Part shown: piece after piece, positions 1 to 6,100 of the stretch
How positions within the stretch are numbered: the stretch's first letter is position 1
How the letters are laid out: each line of letters begins with the position of its first letter
Source: Salibacteraceae bacterium
Lineage (GTDB): Bacteria; Bacteroidota; Bacteroidia; Flavobacteriales_G; Salibacteraceae
Assembly (NCBI GenBank): GCA_023262195.1
Contig: JALRDM010000054.1
Coordinates: 1 to 7,694, forward strand
Direction: 5' to 3'
DNA: 7,694 nt
Translations under genes and position numbers: made by a program
The notes under the pieces: generated by a model
Databases searched by the model: none
Seen by the model: only the letters and a program-made list of their open reading frames with translations
Told to the model about the DNA's origin: nothing

Positions 1-859
1 CTGGTAGATAAACAAACGAGGCGAACATGAGTTTAAGTGCGGCTTCATCTGACCGCTTTCTGTAGAGATCTATAGCGAACCAAAGAAAGGCCAGACCTGC
101 GATGCTTACGGTGACCATTCTTATCCAATCCATTTCGGTAAATACAATCGGTGTGAGGCTGATTGGGATTAAAGACACGGTATACAGCAAAATATACATG
201 GCAGACACTTTGCCTTTTCCTTGGCTTGAAGGCAGCAGTTTAAATCCTGCTTTTGAATAGTCCCCATTTGCTTTCCAAGCGATGGCCCAGAAATGAGGGA
301 ATTGCCACATAAACTGAGCAGCAAAGAGCACTCCAGGGATTAAACCAAAGTCTCCGGTGTAAGCAACGTAACCCAACATGGGAGGAATTGCGCCAGGAAA
401 GGCTCCAACGAAAACCGCAATAGAACCAACGCGCTTTAGCGGAGTGTAAACCGCTACATAACTAAAGAGTGCCAAGGCCCCAAGTATTCCGCTCAACGGA
501 TTCAACCCAAACCATAATATGAGTAAACCAACCACTCCTGCAACAGCCGCCACAATCAACGCTTCGGAGACCTCCATCCTACCGTCAGGTATGGGTCGGT
601 CTTGTGTTCGATTCATCAGTTTGTCGTAATCGCGTTCGATGATTTGATTAAATGCATTGGACGAACCCGTGACTAAAAACCCGCCAACAATCAGCCAAAG
701 AATGTGCATGATGTTGGCTCCGGAAATATCGACTGCAAAAAAGTAACCGGTAAGCGCACTAAATACCACAAGCGAAGCCAATCGCATTTTAGTAAGCTGC
801 GCGTAGTCAGATATTTTGCTTCGAGCTGGAGATTTTATTGCTGCCGTTTGAGCCTTCAT
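1..859 (-). CDS. ctaB: Protoheme IX farnesyltransferase (heme O synthase), 3' end cut by the window edge
   Basis: This integral membrane UbiA-type prenyltransferase transfers a farnesyl group to the vinyl group of protoheme IX. The product, heme O, is the precursor of heme A for terminal oxidases. The minus frame is open for 286 codons from ATG (857-859) to the window edge. Seen motifs: the first Asp-rich site at residues 71-84 (N71, E75, R76, D77, D79, M82, R84), followed by DRPIPDGR; the YTPLKR loop at 138-143; GAFPGAIPP at 152-160; FPHFWAIAW at 187-195; and the second polar site DYSKAGFKLLP at 200-210. Long hydrophobic stretches alternate with these loops, as expected for about nine membrane helices. 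The family usually has 290-300 residues, so only the last few residues and the stop are missing. The gene is divergent from hemW. It is often called cyoE in other phyla; ctaB is the usual name beside aa3-type oxidase genes, which would lie outside the window. Confidence 0.95.
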   Translation of the reverse strand, partial: MKAQTAAIKSPARSKISDYAQLTKMRLASLVVFSALTGYFFAVDISGANIMHILWLIVGGFLVTGSSNAFNQIIERDYDKLMNRTQDRPIPDGRMEVSEALIVAAVAGVVGLLILWFGLNPLSGILGALALFSYVAVYTPLKRVGSIAVFVGAFPGAIPPMLGYVAYTGDFGLIPGVLFAAQFMWQFPHFWAIAWKANGDYSKAGFKLLPSSQGKGKVSAMYILLYTVSLIPISLTPIVFTEMDWIRMVTVSIAGLAFLWFAIDLYRKRSDEAALKLMFASFVYLP

Positions 860-869
860 TTTCGCTTTG

Positions 870-877
870 CAAATGTA
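870..877 (-). promoter_or_regulatory. Possible -7 promoter box for ctaB
   Basis: The minus strand reads TACATTTG here, an exact match to the Bacteroidota -7 consensus TAnnTTTG. It ends 10 bases before the ctaB ATG, so a transcript would have a leader of only a few bases. I find no TTTG-like -33 element at the usual 19-21 base distance, so this is a weak call. The 77-base space between ctaB and hemW (860-936) must hold the promoters for both genes. Confidence 0.35.
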
Positions 878-897
878 TTCACCAAGATTAGTTTTTG

Positions 898-930
898 TTT
901 GATTCTACTTCAGTTTTTCGACTACGTTTG
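898..930 (+). promoter_or_regulatory. Bacteroidota-type promoter of hemW (TTTG - 21 bases - TACGTTTG)
   Basis: A TTTG at 898-901 is followed after 21 bases by TACGTTTG at 923-930, which fits the phylum's -33/-7 pattern (TTTG, about 19-21 bases, TAnnTTTG). Transcription would start around 934-937, at or next to the GTG proposed as the hemW start. This argues against the upstream in-frame TTG at 895 and suggests a leaderless or almost leaderless message. A second, poorer arrangement (TTTG at 866-869, TAGTTTTTG at 889-897) lies further upstream and could be an alternative promoter. Confidence 0.5.
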
Positions 931-936
931 ACCGCT

Positions 937-2055
937 GTGGCTGGCATCTATGTCCATATCCCATTTTGCAAGCAGGCATGTACCTACTGCGATTTTCATT
1001 TTTCGACCAACCTTTCCAATCAAGACCAGCTTACGCAGGCAATTTGTTTGGAGATTGAACAGCGCAAAAAGGAACTCGACTCAAAGCCACAAACGCTTTA
1101 TTTCGGTGGTGGATCACCGTCCATTCTTTCGGATCACAGCATGATCTTATTAATGGAACAATTAAACCGCCATTTTGATTTATCGCAGCTGACCGAAACG
1201 ACCATTGAAACCAATCCTGACGACCACAGTGAGGAGAAACTCGCCTTCTGGAAATCCTTGGGATTTGATCGTTTAAGCATTGGTATTCAGTCGTTTGTAG
1301 AGCGAGATTTACACTGGATGAATCGCGCTCATTCTGCCCATGAAGCCGTCACCTGTGTGGCCAAAGCCGCAGAAGCTGGATTTGAAAAACACACTATTGA
1401 TTTGATCTATGGTATCCCGAATCAATCGATGAAAGAATGGGAAAGCAACATTGGCAAAGCCATTGATCTTGGTGTAAACCACATCAGCGCATACTGCCTT
1501 ACGGTAGAAGCAAAAACCGCTCTGGCGCATCGGGTGAATAAGGGACTGGATCATGAAAAATCGCACGAGGTGATTGAGCAGGAATTTCATTTATTACAGG
1601 ACCATCTGAAGCGCGCTGGGTTTCGACAATACGAGCTGTCAAATTTTGCCAAACCCGGATTCGAAGCCGTGCACAATGCCAATTACTGGTCAGGAAAACC
1701 CTATCTCGGACTTGGCCCATCGGCTCATTCGTTTGATGGCGAAAGCAAAAGGCGCTGGAACGTGGCAAATAACATGAAATACATCAAAGGTGTGCCTTCA
1801 AATAGCTACACGGAAGGCGAAACATTGACCGAAACCGATCGAGTAAATGAGCAGCTAATGACCAGTTTGCGCACCGCTGTGGGTTTAGAGAAAGTAAATA
1901 TTTCCGACATCCATTGGGATCAAATAATGCGGCAGGTTGATCAGATGCCCGCTGCGCTACAAGCGATGCTCGACATTGATGAAATTGGGATAAAAATTAA
2001 ACCAAAGCACTGGCTTATGAGCGATGCCGTGATTAGGGAGCTAATGATTGCTTAA
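937..2055 (+). CDS. hemW: Radical SAM heme chaperone HemW (coproporphyrinogen III oxidase-like)
   Basis: HemW binds heme and a [4Fe-4S] cluster and is thought to deliver heme to membrane hemoproteins. It was long annotated as oxygen-independent coproporphyrinogen oxidase. With the GTG start at 937 it has 372 residues, normal for HemW and shorter than true HemN (about 450). Residues 11-18 give the radical SAM motif CxxxCxYC (C11, C15, C18), followed by DF rather than the extra cysteine of HemN. Other family marks are YFGGGSPS (55-62, usually GGGTPS), ETNPDD (91-96), RLSIGIQSF (112-120), DLIYGIP (155-161), YELSNFA (232-238), HNANYW (246-251), LGPSAHSF (259-266) and the C-terminal HemN-type domain starting near TETDR (298-302). 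I chose GTG because family members begin with (M)AGIYxHIPFC and because of the promoter just upstream; an in-frame TTG at 895 would add 14 unrelated residues. The cyclase gene starts 29 bases downstream, so the two are probably cotranscribed. Confidence 0.93.
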   Translation: MAGIYVHIPFCKQACTYCDFHFSTNLSNQDQLTQAICLEIEQRKKELDSKPQTLYFGGGSPSILSDHSMILLMEQLNRHFDLSQLTETTIETNPDDHSEEKLAFWKSLGFDRLSIGIQSFVERDLHWMNRAHSAHEAVTCVAKAAEAGFEKHTIDLIYGIPNQSMKEWESNIGKAIDLGVNHISAYCLTVEAKTALAHRVNKGLDHEKSHEVIEQEFHLLQDHLKRAGFRQYELSNFAKPGFEAVHNANYWSGKPYLGLGPSAHSFDGESKRRWNVANNMKYIKGVPSNSYTEGETLTETDRVNEQLMTSLRTAVGLEKVNISDIHWDQIMRQVDQMPAALQAMLDIDEIGIKIKPKHWLMSDAVIRELMIA

Positions 2056-2084
2056 TTCTACACCACAATTATTATTCTTGACTC

Positions 2085-2792
2085 ATGAATTTAAAGGAAG
2101 GCATCGACATTTCCATCCCCTACCGCACCAGTGAACAGGCCACCTCTGCGTGGTATGTAGATCCAATCAAGATCGAGCCGGTGAATGGCGATGGTTTTGT
2201 GGGCAGTGTGAGGCAGGGAGGCTCGGTCAACTTTAACGACATCACGCTCAACCCCCATGGAAATGGCACACACACCGAGTGTGTTGGGCATATCGCTCCA
2301 GAGTGTTTTAGTGTGAATCAACACATGAATCAATGGTTTTTTGAAGCGCTGCTCATCACCATCGAGCCTGAGAAAATGGAGGAGGATTGGGTGATTACAG
2401 CAGACCAAATACAAAAGGCTGTTGGAAATGAGCGACCAGAGGCATTGGTGCTGCGCACTTTGCCTAATGAGGAAAACAAATTACAGCGTAACTACAGCAA
2501 TTCAAACCCAGCTTACTTAGAAGCTAAGGCGTGTGAATGGATGGCGAACAATGGTATTGATCATCTGCTATTGGACTTACCCAGCGTAGATCGCGAAGTA
2601 GATGGCGGAGCTTTGGCCGCCCACCGTGCCTTTTGGAATTATCCTGAAAATCCGCGCATGAAGGCTACGATCACCGAGTTGATTTACGTTCCGAGCAAAG
2701 TGCAGGACGGACAATACTTTCTCAACTTGCAAGTGGCACCTATTGAAAATGACGCTTCCCCCAGTCGGCCCGTATTGTATAGAAAGGATTAA
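2085..2792 (+). CDS. Cyclase family protein (kynurenine formamidase-like metal-dependent hydrolase)
   Basis: This 235-residue protein fits the cyclase family (PF04199), whose characterised members include the metal-dependent arylformamidase KynB. The N-terminal IDISIPY (7-13) matches the usual opening (D-x-S/T-xxI). The metal-site segment is NPHGNGTHTECVGH (56-69: H58, H63, E65, H69), in place of the common HxGxHxDxPxH. Further marks are LLLDLPSVDREVDGG (161-175), H180 and the ITELI stretch with E198, which corresponds to the C-terminal E-N-L segment of the family. The N-terminal ATG is the natural start. No signal peptide is seen, so it is probably cytoplasmic. Its stop lies 3 bases before the SRAP start, and hemW is 29 bases upstream. 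The substrate cannot be told: no tryptophan or kynurenine gene is nearby, so kynurenine formamidase is only one possibility. Confidence 0.8.
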   Translation: MNLKEGIDISIPYRTSEQATSAWYVDPIKIEPVNGDGFVGSVRQGGSVNFNDITLNPHGNGTHTECVGHIAPECFSVNQHMNQWFFEALLITIEPEKMEEDWVITADQIQKAVGNERPEALVLRTLPNEENKLQRNYSNSNPAYLEAKACEWMANNGIDHLLLDLPSVDREVDGGALAAHRAFWNYPENPRMKATITELIYVPSKVQDGQYFLNLQVAPIENDASPSRPVLYRKD

Positions 2793-2795
2793 TGT

Positions 2796-3608
2796 ATGTG
2801 CTATAATGCTGCTTATTCTATAGAGAAGAATTTGAAACACGCCATTAGCCGTGAGCAAGATCCAAACCTCAAGCGCAAATTGGAAGAGATGCTCGAAAAC
2901 TGGCGTAAAAATAAACTGCCCTTTGTACCTCCTATTAGAATTGACGATGTAGTACACTTTTCCAACGCCTTTGAACACGCATTCTTTCCTGCTTTCTATC
3001 TAGAAAATGGAGAGCGTCAGCTCGGTTTTTTTCGCTGGGGACTTATTCCAAGATGGTGTAAAGATGAAAAGAAGGCTCTGACACTTTGGAATCAAACCAT
3101 CAATGCCCGCAGCGAAACCATGTTTGACAAACCATCGTTTCGTGCTTCAGCAAAAGATCGGAGGTGTGTGATCATCTTGGATGGATTTTATGAATACCAT
3201 CACATCGGCAAACACAAATACCCATTTTTCATTGAACAAAAAGGCAAGCCTATGTATGTAGCTGGCCTATATGAACTCACAGAAATTGATGGCGTGGAAT
3301 GGCGAACGTTCACCATAGTGACCTGCGATGGAAACGAACGGATGAAATACATACATAACAATCCAAAAAATCCCGGTCGAATGCCTGTAATACTTGACTA
3401 TGATCAAGTTGATCTTTGGCTGAATCCTAGACCCAACGTTGCATTGGAACAATTAGAGAATACCGTTACCTCAATGTGTACGCCACTGAATGATGCTGAT
3501 TTAAATGCGTACACCGTGGGGAAACTTCAGGGCAAACACGGCATTGGGAACGATCCTCGCGCCAGGGAACGGTTTACTTATTTAGAGGTAGAACTCGAGG
3601 GCCACTGA
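2796..3608 (+). CDS. SOS response-associated peptidase (SRAP) family protein, YedK/HMCES-like
   Basis: SRAP proteins use a cysteine at position 2 to form a stable thiazolidine bond with abasic sites in single-stranded DNA, protecting them from cleavage and error-prone bypass. They were once predicted to be peptidases. Two ATGs lie close together (2792 and 2796, different frames); only the second gives MCYN, placing C2 at the N-terminus after methionine removal. It follows an AGAAAGGA stretch at 2781-2788, one of the few purine-rich ribosome-site candidates here. Visible family residues: FFRWGLIPRW (78-87), NARSET (103-108, N103), the GFYEY box (130-134, E133, usually GFYEW), H187 and RMPVIL (195-200). 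These correspond to C2, N75, E105 and H160 of E. coli YedK. The protein has 270 residues, at the long end for bacterial members. The gene is 3 bases after the cyclase stop and probably in the same operon, though I see no LexA-like site. Confidence 0.9.
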   Translation: MCYNAAYSIEKNLKHAISREQDPNLKRKLEEMLENWRKNKLPFVPPIRIDDVVHFSNAFEHAFFPAFYLENGERQLGFFRWGLIPRWCKDEKKALTLWNQTINARSETMFDKPSFRASAKDRRCVIILDGFYEYHHIGKHKYPFFIEQKGKPMYVAGLYELTEIDGVEWRTFTIVTCDGNERMKYIHNNPKNPGRMPVILDYDQVDLWLNPRPNVALEQLENTVTSMCTPLNDADLNAYTVGKLQGKHGIGNDPRARERFTYLEVELEGH

Positions 3609-3631
3609 CCCCCGACATTTTCTTGAAGCAG

Positions 3632-3648
3632 ATTTCTGAATCAGAAAT
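3632..3648. promoter_or_regulatory. Perfect 17-base palindrome, likely operator of the Lrp/AsnC-type gene
   Basis: ATTTCTGA-A-TCAGAAAT is an inverted repeat with two exact 8-base arms around one central base. It lies 23 bases after the SRAP stop and 42 bases before the start of the Lrp/AsnC-type regulator. It occupies the region between the expected -33 and -7 elements of that gene. Proteins of this family commonly control their own gene through such AT-rich dyads, so autoregulation is the simplest reading. A terminator for the upstream operon is less likely: the hairpin would be AT-rich and is not followed by a clear T run. Confidence 0.55.
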
Positions 3649-3663
3649 AATAATTTTACTTTG
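3633..3663 (+). promoter_or_regulatory. Probable promoter of the Lrp/AsnC-type regulator gene
   Basis: TTACTTTG at 3656-3663 matches the Bacteroidota -7 box TAnnTTTG at all defined positions but one. Nineteen bases upstream is TTTC at 3633-3636, one base off the -33 TTTG. Transcription would start near 3670, giving a leader of about 20 bases. The palindrome at 3632-3648 covers the -33 element and part of the spacer, a position suited to repression. Confidence 0.4.
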
Positions 3664-3690
3664 CGAGAACCCTCAAAATAATATTCGCTT

Positions 3691-4167
3691 ATGGCTCGGA
3701 AATTAGACGCAACAGATCTAAAAATTGTACAAATCATGCAACGCAATGGTCGAATCTCTAATCTTGATCTGAGCAAGGAGATTGGCCTCTCCCCTGCGCC
3801 TACACTAGGCAGAGTCAGAAACTTAGAAAACAAACGCATCATTGAAGGATACCACGCCAAAGTAAACTTGGGCAAACTGGGCATTACCGTAAAAGCCCTG
3901 ATCCAAGTCACGCTGCACCAGCACCGCGGAGTGAACATTAAAAACTTCATTGATGCGATCATGGAAATTCCTGAAGTAGTCGATTCCTATCAAGTAACCG
4001 GTGACTATGATTACCTGCTTCGTGTATTCAGCAGCAATGTGGAAGAATTAGACCGATTGATCACGCAAAAAATTGGCTCAATTGAAGAGGTAGGACAAAT
4101 CAAGTCGCATATTATTTTGAGTCACATCAAAAACTCGCGGGTTGTTCCCAAGCTCGATTTGGACTAA
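3691..4167 (+). CDS. Lrp/AsnC family transcriptional regulator
   Basis: This is a 158-residue feast/famine regulator, the normal length for the family, which senses amino acids or related metabolites as dimers or octamers. The N-terminal part has the AsnC-type helix-turn-helix: LDATDLKIVQIMQRNGRISN (5-24), then LSKEIGLSPAPTLGRVRNLE (27-46) with the recognition helix. The RAM ligand-binding and oligomerisation domain covers roughly 65-145 and includes the typical VTGDYDYLLRV (102-112). The ATG at 3691 gives the standard MxRKLDxTDxKI opening. The start has no strong Shine-Dalgarno sequence, common in this phylum. It is preceded by a palindrome and a likely promoter, so it probably regulates itself. 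It may also control the genes that follow in the same direction: a MmcQ-like protein 39 bases on, then a DUF502 protein and an EamA transporter. The ligand cannot be deduced; control of an exporter by an amino-acid sensor would be consistent but is only inference. Confidence 0.93.
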   Translation: MARKLDATDLKIVQIMQRNGRISNLDLSKEIGLSPAPTLGRVRNLENKRIIEGYHAKVNLGKLGITVKALIQVTLHQHRGVNIKNFIDAIMEIPEVVDSYQVTGDYDYLLRVFSSNVEELDRLITQKIGSIEEVGQIKSHIILSHIKNSRVVPKLDLD

Positions 4168-4206
4168 GAATTTTAAGATTGAAAATACTCTAAAGCGAAA
4201 TTCATC

Positions 4207-4563
4207 TTGGACATAGTAGCCTACAGAGACTATTGCTTATCCAAACCCGGAGTTACAGAAGACACGCCCTTCGGGCCCGATGTGTTGGTCATGAAAGTGA
4301 TGAACAAAATGTTCGCTCTATTCGATATAGAAAAGTTTGAGAGCGTAAACCTCAAATGTGATCCTGAGCGAGCTTTAGAACTGAGGGCTGAAAATCCAGG
4401 AATAACACCTGGATATCACATGAATAAAAAACACTGGAACACGATTGCTTTTGATGGTTCAGTCTCTGATGAATTGATCATCGAATTGACCGATCTTTCT
4501 TACGATTTGGTCAGAAAATCGCTGCCCAAAAAGATGCGAGATGAGCTGGATGAATTGCACTAA
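4207..4563 (+). CDS. MmcQ/YjbR family DNA-binding protein
   Basis: The protein has 118 residues, standard for the MmcQ/YjbR family (PF04237), which adopts a CyaY-like fold and is annotated as DNA-binding on limited evidence. Its cellular role is not established. Conserved features are clear: YRDYCLSKPGVTEDTPFG (6-23), FALFDIE (36-42), NLKCDPERALELR (48-60) and the signature PGYHMNKKHWNTI (68-80). The start is TTG at 4207, giving MDIVAYRDYC, which lines up with the usual family beginning; no in-frame ATG or GTG lies between the preceding stop of the Lrp gene and this point. No clear ribosome-binding site or promoter is visible in the 39 bases before it, so it is probably cotranscribed with the regulator. 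The next gene follows after 63 bases. Confidence 0.88.
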   Translation: MDIVAYRDYCLSKPGVTEDTPFGPDVLVMKVMNKMFALFDIEKFESVNLKCDPERALELRAENPGITPGYHMNKKHWNTIAFDGSVSDELIIELTDLSYDLVRKSLPKKMRDELDELH

Positions 4564-4626
4564 TTATTCGCTGCTAATCTCACTCAAAGTTTTTCCTTTG
4601 CCTTTGCTTAATTAAACGAACTCCAC

Positions 4627-5205
4627 TTGAAAAACGTCATCCAAATAATCGTTAAGTACTTCATACGTGGGGTGATCTTTTTGGTACCTGTGGTGGCCAC
4701 AGTTTATGTCATCTTCAAGGCCTTCATTTATATTGATGGGATAATTCCATATGAAATTCCAGGACTTGGTTTGCTCACCCTTTTTGCAACCTTGACCATT
4801 TTCGGAGTTTTGGCCAGCACGGTTTTAGCACAGCCGCTCATCTTTTGGGGAAATCAGCTGCTGAAAACATCACCACTCATCAAAACGATTTACAGTTCTA
4901 TCCGAGACTTATTGTCGGCATTTGTAGGCAATCAAAAGCGCTTTGATAAACCTGTGCTCGTTAAATTGGTCAAGAATTCATCGGTAGAGAAATTTGGATT
5001 TCTTACGTCAGATGACCTTTCTGAACTCGGGGTGAGCAAAGATAAAGTGGCGGTGTACCTTCCACACAGTTATGCTTTCTCTGGCAATCTTTATATCGTG
5101 CCTGCAGAAAATATCACCCCCATAGATGCCTCTGCTGCTGATGTAATGAAATTCATCGTGAGTGGAGGAGTTAGTTCAGTAAACGATACAGAGAAACTTG
5201 ATTAA
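4627..5205 (+). CDS. DUF502 domain-containing inner-membrane protein
   Basis: This 192-residue protein matches the DUF502 family (PF04367), whose function is unknown. Two membrane segments are visible, about residues 12-34 (after the basic start YFIRG) and 46-69. They are separated by a short loop with IPYEIPGLG (40-48). A soluble part follows, with SPLIKTIYSSIRDLL (82-96) and a C-terminal region AVYLPHSYAFSGNLYIVPAENITPID (142-167) that corresponds to the family's VPTxPNPTSG...VP segment; the usual PTTPNPT is altered to PHSYAF here. ISGG-like VSGGV is at 178-182. The start is TTG at 4627; an in-frame TAA lies just upstream, so no earlier start is possible. Its end overlaps the next gene by 8 bases, which suggests translational coupling with the EamA transporter. 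Confidence 0.85.
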   Translation: MKNVIQIIVKYFIRGVIFLVPVVATVYVIFKAFIYIDGIIPYEIPGLGLLTLFATLTIFGVLASTVLAQPLIFWGNQLLKTSPLIKTIYSSIRDLLSAFVGNQKRFDKPVLVKLVKNSSVEKFGFLTSDDLSELGVSKDKVAVYLPHSYAFSGNLYIVPAENITPIDASAADVMKFIVSGGVSSVNDTEKLD

Positions 5206-6100
5206 AGCACTGGTTGGCAATGTGAGCAAGCATCAACTTAGCTTGCACGGAATCATATTTCTGTGGGGGTTCACAGGCATTCTTGGTAAGCTTATAAGCA
5301 TTGATTCTATTTCCATCGTTTGGTGGAGGATGACCATCGCATTTATTGGGCTTGTTGCATTCATGTTGGCGACACGAAGGCCGTTAAAAGGTTCGGTGTC
5401 TAACGTTGTTAAATACGTTTTTGTCGGCATGATCACCGCTGCGCATTGGATCTTCTTTTTTGAAGCCATCAAAGTTTCCAATGTGAGCATCACACTCACC
5501 ACCTTAGCCAGCACTTCCCTATTCGTAGCATTGATCGAACCCGTTTTCTTTAAGCGAAAAATCATCGCGTATGAAGTTGTCTTTGGACTCATTACCATAT
5601 TTGGCTTAGGGCTCATATTTCAAGCAGAAACCGAGTATGGGCTGGGCATATTATTCGCGCTCATCTCTGCCATACTCGCTGCCGTGTTTAGCACAATCAA
5701 TGGAATATTTGTGCGGTATGACAAACCCACCAAAATCACCGCATACGAAATGCTCGGTGGCGTAATCGGTATTTCCGCGTATACCCTTTTTAATACTGAT
5801 CAAGTGACCATGCCTGTTGGTATTGATTGGCTTTGGCTCTTATTACTCGGGCTTGTGTGCACCAGTATGGCCTTTGTGGTAAGCATTGAAGTGATGAAAA
5901 CACTCAGCCCATTTACCGTAAGCATCAGTATAAATATGGAGCCGATTTATGCGATCATATTCGCACTGCTTATCTTCAAAGAAGATGAATATATGAGTCC
6001 GCTCTTTTATGCAGGCGCCACCATTGTGATGGGAACCATATTCTTAAACAGCTACTTCAAGCGCAAAGCGCAAAAAACTAGCGAACAACAAACGGACTAA
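5198..6100 (+). CDS. EamA/DMT family transporter (RhaT/RarD-like permease)
   Basis: A 300-residue permease with about ten hydrophobic helices in two homologous EamA (PF00892) halves, roughly 16-142 and 148-285. Typical marks are the opening FLWGFTGILGKLI (21-33), WWRM (42-45), HWIFFFEAIKVSNVS (83-97), TSLFVALIEPVFFKRK (106-121, end of half one) and SISINMEPIYAIIFALLIFKE (242-262, end of half two). Members move small metabolites, often amino acids, across the inner membrane, frequently outward; the substrate here is unknown. The tail after 285 is polar and charged. The start shown is TTG at 5198, inside the end of the DUF502 gene. GTG at 5222 in the same frame (MSKHQLSLHG) would remove eight residues and is nearly as likely. 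The 3' end overlaps the convergent PKD gene by 23 bases. Confidence 0.9.
   Translation: MIKALVGNVSKHQLSLHGIIFLWGFTGILGKLISIDSISIVWWRMTIAFIGLVAFMLATRRPLKGSVSNVVKYVFVGMITAAHWIFFFEAIKVSNVSITLTTLASTSLFVALIEPVFFKRKIIAYEVVFGLITIFGLGLIFQAETEYGLGILFALISAILAAVFSTINGIFVRYDKPTKITAYEMLGGVIGISAYTLFNTDQVTMPVGIDWLWLLLLGLVCTSMAFVVSIEVMKTLSPFTVSISINMEPIYAIIFALLIFKEDEYMSPLFYAGATIVMGTIFLNSYFKRKAQKTSEQQTD

Noticed and set aside
21..99. Lipoprotein anchor at the cysteine after the signal peptide of the PKD protein (residue positions 16-21)
   Set aside because: Glutamine stands directly before C21, which does not fit a lipobox, and the protein carries a T9SS sorting domain. The coordinates given here are protein residues 21-99; on DNA this is about 7085-7319.
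704..931. 75-codon rightward open frame
   Set aside because: It lies almost wholly antisense to ctaB, whose motifs are unmistakable, and its product resembles nothing I know.
895..936. TTG at 895 as the start of hemW, adding 14 residues
   Set aside because: The extra residues do not resemble the family opening, the consensus promoter (898-930) would lie inside the coding part, and GTG at 937 gives the expected AGIYVHIPFC beginning.
2577..2978. 133-codon leftward open frame across the cyclase/SRAP boundary
   Set aside because: Antisense to two well-supported genes, no recognisable motif, no start signal.
3582..3962. 126-codon leftward open frame opposite the Lrp/AsnC-type gene
   Set aside because: Complement shadow of the regulator gene; it would read through the palindrome and the promoter region.
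4266..4280. GC-rich hairpin and palindrome (GCCC-TTC-GGGC, TCGGGCCCGA)
   Set aside because: It lies inside the MmcQ-family gene and codes the conserved PFG segment; no T run follows and codon choice explains it.
5233..5616. 127-codon leftward open frame opposite the EamA gene
   Set aside because: Antisense to a clear membrane transporter; the product has no membrane or domain pattern of its own.
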